NCBI GenBank assembly: GCA_017627975.1
Contig: JAGAFT010000014.1
Location: 1-18,369, forward strand
Direction of reading: 5' to 3'
Length of the DNA: 18,369 bases
From: Oscillospiraceae bacterium
Lineage (GTDB): Bacteria > Bacillota_A > Clostridia > Oscillospirales > Oscillospiraceae
The notes beneath the pieces are model-generated. The model was not told the DNA's origin. It was given only the letters and a program-made list of their open reading frames with translations, and made no database searches. This document shows, piece after piece, positions 5,512 through 11,668 of the stretch. Position numbers and translations under genes: made by a program. Every line of letters begins with the position of its first letter. Position 1 is the first letter of the stretch.

Positions 5512-7095
5512 ATGTGTTGTGTCATGGGTTTTCTGTCCGATCGCTATTCCGCCGATCAGATCCGGCCGTATTTCGACCGCACCAAGAGCCGCGGACCTGA
5601 CGATACGCGGATCGAGCCTGTCGGCAGAGGTCTCCTTTGTTTCCACCGTCTTGCGATTATGGGTCTGCATGACGAGGGGATGCAGCCCTTCTCTCTGGGG
5701 AAGAACAAGGTGGTGTGCAACGGTGAGCTCTACGGCTGGCGGAAGCAGAAGCTTCAGCTGGAGGCGCAGGGCTATGTGTTTCAGAGTCACTCCGACTGCG
5801 AGCTGCTCCTGCCTCTTTACCGGGAATACGGGCTGGAGATGTTCTCCCTTCTGGACGCGGAGTTTGCCCTGATCCTCTATGACGGTGAATCCGACCGTCT
5901 CATTGCGGCCAGAGACCCCATCGGCATCCGGCCGCTCTATTACGGCTATTTCCCGGACGGCAGCATTGCCTTTGCCAGTGAAGCGCAGAACCTTCTCGGG
6001 CTCTGCGATCGGATTCTCCCCTTCCCTCCCGGTCACTATTATGCCGACGGAAAATTCGTCCGATACGCAGATCTCACGACGGTGAAAGATCCTCTTCCGG
6101 ATGATCTTGAGACTGTCTGCCGGAACATCCGGGAAAAGCTGATTGCGGGCGTCGAAAAACGTCTGGACGCCGATGCCCCACTGGGATTTCTGCTCTCGGG
6201 TGGGCTGGATTCCAGCCTGGTCTGTGCCATCTCGGCCAAACTGCTGGGGCGGAAAATCCGTACCTTCGCCATCGGGATGGATCTGGACCCCATCGACCTC
6301 AAGTATGCCCGGATCGCCGCGGACTACATCGGGGCGGAACATACCGCCTTCCGCATGACCAGAGAAGAGGTTCTCTCCGCACTGGAGGAGGTCGTCCGCC
6401 TGCTGGGCACCTGGGACATCACCACCGTCCGTGCCAGCCTCGGCATGTACCTATGCTGCAAGGCCATCCATGAGACCACCGATATCCGGGTTCTGATGAC
6501 GGGCGAGATTTCCGACGAGCTCTTCGGCTACAAGTATACGGATTTCGCCCCGTCGGCGGAAGCCTTCCAGCTGGAGAGCAAAAAGCGGATTGATGAACTT
6601 CACATGTACGATGTGCTGCGCGCCGACCGCTGCATCTCGGTGAACTCTCTCGAGGCCCGCGTTCCCTTCGGCGATCTCGACTTTGTCCGCTATGTCATGC
6701 ATATTAATCCGGAGCTGAAGCTCAACCGCTACAAGATGGGAAAATATCTCCTCCGTCATGCATTTGAAAAGGATGATATTCTTCCTCCCGAAATCTTATG
6801 GCGGCAGAAGGCGGCTTTCTCGGATGCCGTCGGGCATTCCATGGTGGACGATCTAAAGGAATACGCCGAAGGCCTCTACAGCGACGAAGCCTTTCACCGC
6901 GGCTGTGAAAAATACGCTTACCGGAAGCCGTTCACCAAGGAAAGCCTGCTCTACCGGGATATTTTTGAAAAATATTATCCCGGTCAGGCGCCCATGATTG
7001 CGGATTTCTGGATGCCCAACCCCGACTGGGAGGGCTGCCGGGTGGATGACCCGTCCGCCCGTGTTCTTTCCAATTACGGTGCCAGCGGCGAGTGA
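5512..7095 (+). CDS. asnB: Asparagine synthetase (glutamine-hydrolysing)
   Basis: Converts aspartate, glutamine and ATP to asparagine, glutamate, AMP and PPi in the cytoplasm. It is 527 aa, slightly shorter than the E. coli enzyme (about 554). The N-terminal glutaminase domain starts MCCVMGF. After Met removal Cys2 is the Ntn nucleophile, and the third residue is Cys rather than the usual Gly. It has RGPDD (28-31), HRLAI, NGELYG and SDCE, then ARDPIGIRPLYY. The synthetase domain has the PP-loop SGGLDSS (229-235) that binds ATP, GEISDELFGY (331-340) and a C-terminal WRQKAAFSDAVG motif, all as in E. coli-type AsnB. The ATG has GGAGG upstream within 10 nt. The gene is under the Asn T-box just upstream, which supports the role independently. 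No clear terminator follows it. Confidence 0.96.
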   Translation: MCCVMGFLSDRYSADQIRPYFDRTKSRGPDDTRIEPVGRGLLCFHRLAIMGLHDEGMQPFSLGKNKVVCNGELYGWRKQKLQLEAQGYVFQSHSDCELLLPLYREYGLEMFSLLDAEFALILYDGESDRLIAARDPIGIRPLYYGYFPDGSIAFASEAQNLLGLCDRILPFPPGHYYADGKFVRYADLTTVKDPLPDDLETVCRNIREKLIAGVEKRLDADAPLGFLLSGGLDSSLVCAISAKLLGRKIRTFAIGMDLDPIDLKYARIAADYIGAEHTAFRMTREEVLSALEEVVRLLGTWDITTVRASLGMYLCCKAIHETTDIRVLMTGEISDELFGYKYTDFAPSAEAFQLESKKRIDELHMYDVLRADRCISVNSLEARVPFGDLDFVRYVMHINPELKLNRYKMGKYLLRHAFEKDDILPPEILWRQKAAFSDAVGHSMVDDLKEYAEGLYSDEAFHRGCEKYAYRKPFTKESLLYRDIFEKYYPGQAPMIADFWMPNPDWEGCRVDDPSARVLSNYGASGE

Positions 7096-7124
7096 TCAAG
7101 TCCGCAGAAGTTTTCCCATTTTTC

Positions 7125-7153
7125 TTGATTTTTATTCATTTCACGAGTATACT
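7125..7153 (+). promoter_or_regulatory. Promoter of the LysR gene
   Basis: TTGATT (7125-7130) and TATACT (7148-7153) are spaced by 17 bp, within the gap after asnB. The AAGGAGG ribosome binding site at 7175-7181 lies 8 nt before the ATG at 7190. Confidence 0.8.
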
Positions 7154-7189
7154 TTCCCATGAGCAGTATCGGACAAGGAGGTTTTTCGG

Positions 7190-8140
7190 ATGGATCTGCG
7201 TGCGCTCAGATACTTCGTCACGGTGGCGGAAGAACTGAATATCACCCGTGCGGCGGAAAAACTCAATATGAGTCAGCCTCCCCTCTCCAATCAGATGAAA
7301 GCGCTGGAAGAAGAACTCGGTACGCTGCTCTTTATTCGGGGCAAGCGCCACCTGACCCTGACCGACGCCGGGGCCGTACTCTACCGCCGGGCACAGCAGC
7401 TTCTGGAGCTCTCTGAGCAGACTCAGGAGGAGGTCCGTTCTCTCGAAGGCCTCGCCGGCAAACTGAACATCGGCCTGGTCGAAGGCCGCGCCCCCTATCT
7501 CCTGTCCCGCTGGATCTCCGGCTTCCGACTGGAGTTTCCCCAGGTCTCCTTCAGTCTCTGGAACGGCAGCGGAGACGATGTCCTGGACCGTCTTCATCAC
7601 GGTCTGGCGGACCTGGCCCTGATCGCCGCGCCCTATAACACGGAGCTGCTTGAGGGCTTTCCTGTTGCCCGCGAACCCTGGACCGCGTTTATGTCGGTCC
7701 GTCATCCGCTGGCACAGAAGGAGGGAGATTTCCTTCCCCTGAAAGAACTGGCCGGGCAGCCGCTCTTCATCCCCAGCCGCCGCTCCCGCATCGAGAGCGT
7801 CCGGGCCTGGTTCCGCGAGATCGGGGTGGAGCCGATGATCGCCGGGGAACTCTCCAGCCACATTGATGCCGTCGCCCTGGCGGAGCAGAATGTCGGTATC
7901 TGCATCTATCCCATGACGACTTACAATGACAGTGATCTTGTCGTAAAGAAAGTGATTGTCGACAGTGAACGTCAAATCGAATATGTCCTGGTCTGGAATC
8001 GGAATCAGCAGCAGAAGGAGCTGGCCCATGAATTTGTCAACTTCGTGCAGGACTGCCTGGAGGAGGAACAGAAGGGCACCGTCTCCTATATCATCCCGGA
8101 GAAAGAGTATTTTCCGCCCGAAGGAACGCCCCTTCTGTAA
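7190..8140 (+). CDS. LysR-family transcriptional regulator
   Basis: DNA-binding regulator of 316 aa. The winged helix-turn-helix is at residues 1-60 (LRALRYFVTVAEELNITRAA, then MSQPPLSNQMKALEEELG and LFIR), a near-ideal LysR N-terminus. A linker helix and a periplasmic-binding-like effector domain follow (about 90-295; strands LNIGLVEGR, ADLALIAAP, GICIYPMTT). Unusually for this family, the flanking gene is not divergent: asnB lies upstream in the same direction and the TauE permease is convergent downstream. The target is therefore not obvious; it may be its own promoter or a distant locus. The C-terminal extension after about 296 (charged, ending PPEGTPLL) is not part of the core domain. 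The inducer is unknown. Confidence 0.93.
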   Translation: MDLRALRYFVTVAEELNITRAAEKLNMSQPPLSNQMKALEEELGTLLFIRGKRHLTLTDAGAVLYRRAQQLLELSEQTQEEVRSLEGLAGKLNIGLVEGRAPYLLSRWISGFRLEFPQVSFSLWNGSGDDVLDRLHHGLADLALIAAPYNTELLEGFPVAREPWTAFMSVRHPLAQKEGDFLPLKELAGQPLFIPSRRSRIESVRAWFREIGVEPMIAGELSSHIDAVALAEQNVGICIYPMTTYNDSDLVVKKVIVDSERQIEYVLVWNRNQQQKELAHEFVNFVQDCLEEEQKGTVSYIIPEKEYFPPEGTPLL

Positions 8141-8179
8141 CCGTTACTGCCAGACAGGCTGTCAGGCAGGCTGCAATCT

Positions 8180-8220
8180 AAAAGCGCCGTACTGCCCCCT
8201 TTCGGGCATACGGCGCTTTT
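8180..8220. terminator. Bidirectional terminator, LysR/TauE
   Basis: A 12-bp perfect repeat, AAAAGCGCCGTA (8180-8191) and TACGGCGCTTTT (8209-8220), encloses a GCCC/GGGC stem (8194-8197/8204-8207). T runs are present on both strands, so it can stop transcription from either convergent gene. Confidence 0.92.
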
Positions 8221-8262
8221 CATATTCCGGCAGTTCTGTCGGATTTCTTTTCCGTTATTTCT

Positions 8263-9045
8263 TCAGATCAGTTCCGTGACCACTTTGATGAGCAGCATGC
8301 TCAGCACCACGACAATCACCGGTCTGACAATTTTGGAGCCGTCCTTGATGGCAAGTCCGGAGCCGATGTAGTGTCCCGCGATGGACGCCACCGCCCCGAT
8401 CAGCCCCAGCGCCACAAAGACCTTCCCGTTCAGCAGGGCGGTCGTAACGCCGCCGATGTTGCTGGAGAGATTCACGACCTTGACGTTTCCGGAGGCGGTG
8501 CGCAGGTCCAGTTTCGCGAGATTACAGAAGATCAGGATCAGGAATGTCCCCGTCCCCGGACCGTAGAATCCGTCATAGGTTCCGATGATCAAGGATGCAA
8601 GCAGCACGATTGCCATCTGCTTTCCCGGTGCGATGTCCCCCCGCTCCTCTGGGAAGCTGTGCTGCCGCAGGACAACCAGCGCCACCAGCGGCAGCACGAG
8701 AAGAAGCAGCCACTTGAGGTAGTGCTCATCCACCGCCAGCTGCAGCTTGGTGCCGAAATAGGATCCGATGATCGCCAGCACCGCCGACGGAGCGGCCAGC
8801 TTCCAGTCCACGAAACCGCCGCGGATGAAGCGTCCCGCGGAAACGGAGGTCCCGATACAGGACGAGAGCTTATTTGTCCCCAGCGCCAGATGCGCCGGAA
8901 GGCCGGCAAGAAAATAGGTCGGAAGCGAGATCATCCCGCCTCCGCCCGCGATGCCGTCCACCACCGAAGCGAGAAACACGCCGATCGGTACGAGGAGGAC
9001 CATTTTCCAGGTCAGCTCCATCGGAAAGAGGATCGAGTGTATCAC
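8263..9045 (-). CDS. TauE/SafE-family permease
   Basis: Polytopic inner-membrane protein of 260 aa in the TauE/SafE (DUF81) family, whose members export sulfite, sulfonates or other organic anions. The family repeat signature appears twice: GIAGGGGMISLP plus ALGTNKLSS in the first half, and YDGFYGPGTGTFLIL with TASGNVKVVNLSSNIG in the second. It has about eight hydrophobic helices. The start is GTG at 9045, overlapping the upstream stop (GTGA), with a GGGAG site just before it; an ATG nine codons in is an alternative. Translation is probably coupled to the small membrane protein upstream. The substrate cannot be read from the sequence, and no sulfur-metabolism genes flank it. Confidence 0.9.
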   Translation of the reverse strand: MIHSILFPMELTWKMVLLVPIGVFLASVVDGIAGGGGMISLPTYFLAGLPAHLALGTNKLSSCIGTSVSAGRFIRGGFVDWKLAAPSAVLAIIGSYFGTKLQLAVDEHYLKWLLLLVLPLVALVVLRQHSFPEERGDIAPGKQMAIVLLASLIIGTYDGFYGPGTGTFLILIFCNLAKLDLRTASGNVKVVNLSSNIGGVTTALLNGKVFVALGLIGAVASIAGHYIGSGLAIKDGSKIVRPVIVVVLSMLLIKVVTELI

Positions 9046-9386
9046 TTTGTCTCTTCTCCCCCGTTTTCGGTTTTCCCCGGCTGTACACCCGCCCCGGTTT
9101 TCTCTTTCGGCTCGGGTCTGGAGAGCTGGAATGCGAAGAACACCGTCAGCAGCCCAAGGGAAGCCGCTGTCCCGACAATCGTGGCTTCAAAATTTCCCGG
9201 CAGGACGTTGCGCAGCAGGAAAACCAGGCCCAGCGCCGCAATGTCGATGGCGGTTCGGCCTATGCTTGCCCCCATCATGGCTTTGGTGCTGTTCTTCTCG
9301 ATGGCAGCCTTGTTGATCCGGGAGTTCAGCCACGCGACCAGGGTACCCCAGAGCAGGCCGATGACTGCGCCGATGACATATTTCAT
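9042..9386 (-). CDS. Small membrane protein, AtpI-like
   Basis: Protein of 114 aa with three to four membrane helices (MKYVIGAVIGLLWGTLVAWL, a RTAIDIAALGLVFLLRNVLP segment, and IVGTAASLGLLTVFFAFQL) and a charged, proline/glycine-rich tail. Its length and helix pattern, including the short NSRINKAA segment between helices, resemble ATP synthase protein I, but no atp genes are nearby, so function is unassigned. The frame is open back to 9500, but the start must be the ATG at 9386 because the promoter (9448-9420) places transcription near 9413. It overlaps the permease gene by 4 bp and probably acts with it or supports its membrane insertion (inference). Confidence 0.72.
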   Translation of the reverse strand: MKYVIGAVIGLLWGTLVAWLNSRINKAAIEKNSTKAMMGASIGRTAIDIAALGLVFLLRNVLPGNFEATIVGTAASLGLLTVFFAFQLSRPEPKEKTGAGVQPGKTENGGEETK

Positions 9387-9419
9387 AATCTTTTTCTCTT
9401 TTCCTTCAAATTTTTGTAC

Positions 9420-9448
9420 ATGATAACATTCTTTCCCCGGAAATACAA
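9420..9448 (-). promoter_or_regulatory. Leftward promoter of the AtpI-like/TauE pair
   Basis: On the minus strand TTGTAT (9448-9443) and TATCAT (9425-9420) are 17 bp apart. Its -35 box lies within the palindrome at 9446-9459, back to back with the rightward promoter. Confidence 0.72.
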
Positions 9449-9459
9449 GAGCGCTCTTG
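9446..9459. promoter_or_regulatory. 14-bp palindrome between divergent promoters
   Basis: CAAGAGCGCTCTTG is a perfect palindrome. Its left end overlaps the leftward -35 box (9443-9448) and its right end overlaps the rightward -35 box (9457-9462), the ideal place for one regulator to control both promoters. The binding protein is unknown. Confidence 0.6.
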
Positions 9460-9485
9460 ACTTTAGCACCAAAAAGTGCTAAAGT
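9457..9485 (+). promoter_or_regulatory. Rightward promoter of the aromatic transporter operon
   Basis: TTGACT (9457-9462) and TAAAGT (9480-9485) are separated by 17 bp. Transcription would start near 9492, leaving about 22 nt before the leader-peptide ATG. Confidence 0.72.
9460..9485. promoter_or_regulatory. Inverted repeat spanning -35 to -10, putative operator
   Basis: ACTTTAGCAC (9460-9469) and GTGCTAAAGT (9476-9485) are perfect 10-bp arms around CAAAAA. The repeat fills the rightward promoter from the end of the -35 box through the -10 box, so a bound dimer would block RNA polymerase. It is not CIRCE, because the spacing is too short. It abuts the 9446-9459 palindrome without a gap. Confidence 0.65.
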
Positions 9486-9513
9486 GAGCCACAGTTTCAA
9501 CGGGAGGCGCTTT

Positions 9514-9570
9514 ATGAAAGCCGATTTCTTTGCTGCATACTACTACCGCTATTACTTTACGAAAAGGTAA
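9514..9570 (+). CDS. Tyr/Phe-rich leader peptide (18 aa)
   Basis: The peptide reads MKADFFAAYYYRYYFTKR. GGGAGG (9502-9507) lies 6 nt before the ATG, and the gene ends with tandem stops TAA TAG. Five of the six codons at positions 9-14 are tyrosine (TAC TAC TAC CGC TAT TAC), and three more are phenylalanine, so 8 of 18 residues are aromatic. It is too short for a normal product. Its role would be regulatory: ribosomes pause at the Tyr codons when charged tRNA-Tyr (or tRNA-Phe) is scarce. The Tyr codons sit on and just after the 5' arm of the first RNA helix of the attenuator at 9527-9650. Neither the peptide nor its gene resembles anything else in the window. A search of relatives for the same short frame would test it. 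Confidence 0.85.
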   Translation: MKADFFAAYYYRYYFTKR

Positions 9571-9650
9571 TAGAAGTTTGTGCTGCAAAGATTATCATTT
9601 TTATAAACCGAATGATTTAAGCCGCACGGACTTCACCGGGCGGTTTTTTT
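9527..9650 (+). promoter_or_regulatory. Ribosome-mediated transcription attenuator
   Basis: Three competing helices are visible. 1:2 (protector): 9527-9539 pairs with 9579-9591 (one U-U mismatch, one G-U) and encloses a second stem, 9549-9558 with 9564-9573. 2:3 (antiterminator): 9573-9586 pairs with 9621-9634 over 14 positions (one mismatch, two G-U). 3:4 (terminator): 9619-9625 pairs with 9640-9646 plus CGG/CCG inside, then a T run to 9650. Helices 1:2 and 2:3 share 9579-9586; 2:3 and 3:4 share 9621-9629. A ribosome stalled at the Tyr codons would cover the 5' arm of 1:2, free strand 2 and permit 2:3, giving read-through. A ribosome reaching the stop would cover strand 2 and let the terminator form. 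Pairing was checked base by base; behaviour is inferred. Confidence 0.85.
9619..9650 (+). terminator. Attenuator terminator (helix 3:4)
   Basis: AAGCCGC (9619-9625) pairs with GCGGTTT (9640-9646), an A/G mismatch follows, then CGG/CCG (9627-9629/9636-9638) and an ACTTCA loop. Seven consecutive T run from 9644 to 9650. It lies 47 nt before the binding-protein start codon. Confidence 0.88.
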
Positions 9651-9696
9651 CATACCTCGCGCTGATTCAAAAACCTACAAACAGGAGGAACCCCAA

Positions 9697-10653
9697 ATGA
9701 AAAAGATCTTTGCATTTGTTCTGATGGCTGTTCTGGTTCTCAGCCTGAGCGCCGCCGCTTTCGCTGCACCGGCCTACAATGTGGGTATCTGCCAGCTGGT
9801 TCAGCACCCCGCGCTTGACGCCGCAACCGAGGGTTTCCAGGATGCCCTGAAAGAGAAGCTCGGCGAAGACGCCGTTAAGTTCTCCGTTCAGAACGCTTCC
9901 GGCGACTCCGCCACCTGTGCGGTCATCTGCAATCAGTTTGTCAGTGACGAGGTCGACCTGATCCTCGCCAACGCCACCCCGGCTCTGCTGGCGGCTCAGT
10001 CCTCCACCAACCAGATCCCCATTCTCGGCACCTCTGTGACCGACTATGCCAGCGCCCTTGACATTGACGACTGGAACGGCTCCACCGGCACCAACATCTC
10101 CGGAACCTCCGACGGTGTTCCCGCCCAGGCCCAGGCCGAGCTGCTGCAGCAGGTCTTTGCCGATGCCAAAAACGTCGGCCTTCTCTACTGCTCCGGCGAG
10201 CCCAACTCCAAATTCCAGGCCGACGAGATCCGCCCGATCCTCGAAGAGATGGGCTACAAGGTCAAGGACTACACCTTTGCCGATTCCAATGACGTCGCCC
10301 AGGTTGCCGCCAACGCCTGCGACGACAGCGATGTGCTCTACATTCCGACCGACAACACCGCCGCCTCCAATGCCGAGCTGATCAACAATATCTGCCTCGA
10401 GAAGAAGGTTCCCGTCGTTGCGGGCGAGGAAGGCCTCTGCGCCGGCTGCGGCTGCGTCACCCTCTCCATCTCCTACTATGACCTCGGCGTCGTCACCGGC
10501 GAGATGGCCGCTGAGATTCTGGCCAACGGCGCCGACATCTCCACCATGGAGATCGAGTACGCCCCCTTCACCGGCAAGTACAATGCCGACAACTGCGAGC
10601 TGCTCGGCGTTGAGATTCCCGAAGGCTTCGAAGCCATCGAGACTGAAGAGTAA
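9697..10653 (+). CDS. ABC transporter substrate-binding protein, TrpX family
   Basis: Extracytoplasmic solute receptor of 318 aa in the ABC_sub_bind family (TrpX-like), whose members are linked to tryptophan or tyrosine uptake. A signal peptide spans residues 1-23: MKK, a hydrophobic core, then AFA before APAYN. It has the look of a signal peptidase I site and no lipobox cysteine, which is odd for a Gram-positive binding protein and means membrane attachment is not explained. The two-lobed fold shows in YNVGICQLVQHPALD, VDLILANATPAL, the hinge-strand repeats KNVGLLY and SDVLYIPTDNT, and PVVAGEEGLCAGCG. AGGAGG lies 8 nt before the ATG. The first gene of the operon, directly behind the Tyr/Phe attenuator, so its ligand is probably an aromatic amino acid (inference). 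A hairpin follows its stop. Confidence 0.9.
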   Translation: MKKIFAFVLMAVLVLSLSAAAFAAPAYNVGICQLVQHPALDAATEGFQDALKEKLGEDAVKFSVQNASGDSATCAVICNQFVSDEVDLILANATPALLAAQSSTNQIPILGTSVTDYASALDIDDWNGSTGTNISGTSDGVPAQAQAELLQQVFADAKNVGLLYCSGEPNSKFQADEIRPILEEMGYKVKDYTFADSNDVAQVAANACDDSDVLYIPTDNTAASNAELINNICLEKKVPVVAGEEGLCAGCGCVTLSISYYDLGVVTGEMAAEILANGADISTMEIEYAPFTGKYNADNCELLGVEIPEGFEAIETEE

Positions 10654-10667
10654 TCCACGCATCTTTC

Positions 10668-10691
10668 GCCCGCTCCCTGCGGGGAGCGGGC
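10668..10691 (+). terminator. Intercistronic hairpin after the binding-protein gene
   Basis: GCCCGCTCCC (10668-10677) and GGGAGCGGGC (10682-10691) form a 10-bp stem with a TGCG loop. Only ATTTCTG follows, a weak T tract. Such hairpins commonly protect binding-protein mRNA or thin out transcription into the permease genes, giving excess receptor. A full stop is unlikely because the next gene is 26 nt away. Confidence 0.75.
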
Positions 10692-10717
10692 ATTTCTGAT
10701 AAGAAGGAGCTTTTTCC

Positions 10718-11668
10718 GTGAGTGAATATTTCGCTTCTCTAAATATCCTCAAACTGTTTCGGAACATGCCGGGCGGCATCTCTCAGGGCCTGATCTGGGG
10801 GATCATGGCCCTTGGCATCTATGTCACCTTCCGTCTGCTGGACGTGGCCGACCTGACGGTCGACGGTTCGTTCACAACCGGCGGTGCCGTTACGGTCATG
10901 CTGATTCTGGCCGGCTGGCCCGCCTGGGCGGCGCTGCTGGTCGCAATTCTCGTCGGGATGCTGGCGGGCTTCTGCACCGGCATGCTGCACACCAAGTTCG
11001 GAATCCCGGCGATTCTTTCCGGTATTCTGACCCAGTTTGCGCTCTATTCCATCAACCTGCACATTATGGGGATGGCGGCGAACAAGGCCGTCAGCGTCGA
11101 CAAGTATCATCTTCTGATCTCGTCGCGCAACATCCCCCTCGCCATTCTGACCTCGGCCCTCATCGCCATCGCGCTGGTCTCGGTATTCTACTGGTACTTT
11201 GGGACTGAACAGGGCTCCGCTCTCCGCGCCACCGGCAGCAACCCCGCCATGAGCCGTGCGCTCGGTATTAACATCGACAACATGAAGGTCCTGGGCCTCT
11301 CCATTTCCAACGGCGTCGTTGCGCTCGCCGGCGGTCTCATGAGCCAGTATCAGGGCTTTGCAGATATCAATATGGGCCGCGGCGCCATCGTCATTGGCCT
11401 GGCCGCGGTCATCATCGGTGAAGTGCTCGGCAATGCGCTGCTGAAGAAGTACATCAATTTCTACTTCAGCCTGAGCTTTACCGTCATCGGCGGCATCATC
11501 TACTATCTGGTCGTCGTCATCGTGCTCTGGCTGCGCCTGAACTCCAACGACCTCAAGCTCTTCACCGCGATTGTGGTTGCGCTGTTCCTCGCGGTCCCCT
11601 ATCTCCGCGGCCAGCGGATCAGCTCCTTTGCCAAATTCAAACAGAAGGGGGCGAAGAACCATGCTTGA
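10718..11668 (+). CDS. ABC transporter permease, TrpY family
   Basis: Membrane component of 316 aa, with about eight to ten helices and a GTG start supported by AAGGAGC 7 nt upstream. It is of the branched-chain-amino-acid/ribose permease type (COG4120-like). The N-terminal segment GGISQGLIWGIMALGIYVTFRLLDVADLTVDG and the coupling-type loop with GSALRATGSNPAMSRALGI (about residues 165-185, where EAA-like contact with the ATPase is expected) are family hallmarks. GGLMSQYQGFADINMGRG and the following IVIGLAAVIIGEVL follow. One permease gene per operon suggests a homodimer. The stop overlaps the ATPase gene by 8 bp. It would move the ligand delivered by the 9697 protein. Confidence 0.93.
   Translation: MSEYFASLNILKLFRNMPGGISQGLIWGIMALGIYVTFRLLDVADLTVDGSFTTGGAVTVMLILAGWPAWAALLVAILVGMLAGFCTGMLHTKFGIPAILSGILTQFALYSINLHIMGMAANKAVSVDKYHLLISSRNIPLAILTSALIAIALVSVFYWYFGTEQGSALRATGSNPAMSRALGINIDNMKVLGLSISNGVVALAGGLMSQYQGFADINMGRGAIVIGLAAVIIGEVLGNALLKKYINFYFSLSFTVIGGIIYYLVVVIVLWLRLNSNDLKLFTAIVVALFLAVPYLRGQRISSFAKFKQKGAKNHA

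Noticed and set aside
8371..9423. 350-codon plus-strand frame opposite the TauE and small membrane genes
   Set aside because: It is an antisense shadow of the permease and its partner, with a low-complexity, Arg/Gln/His-rich product and no family resemblance.
9460..9485. CIRCE (HrcA) operator
   Set aside because: CIRCE is TTAGCACTC-N9-GAGTGCTAA. Here TTAGCAC and GTGCTAA are only 6 bp apart and the outer TC/GA is absent, and no chaperone gene follows.
9667..10779. 370-codon minus-strand frame opposite the binding-protein gene
   Set aside because: Glycine/valine-rich antisense reading of a gene with clear family motifs; no start signals.
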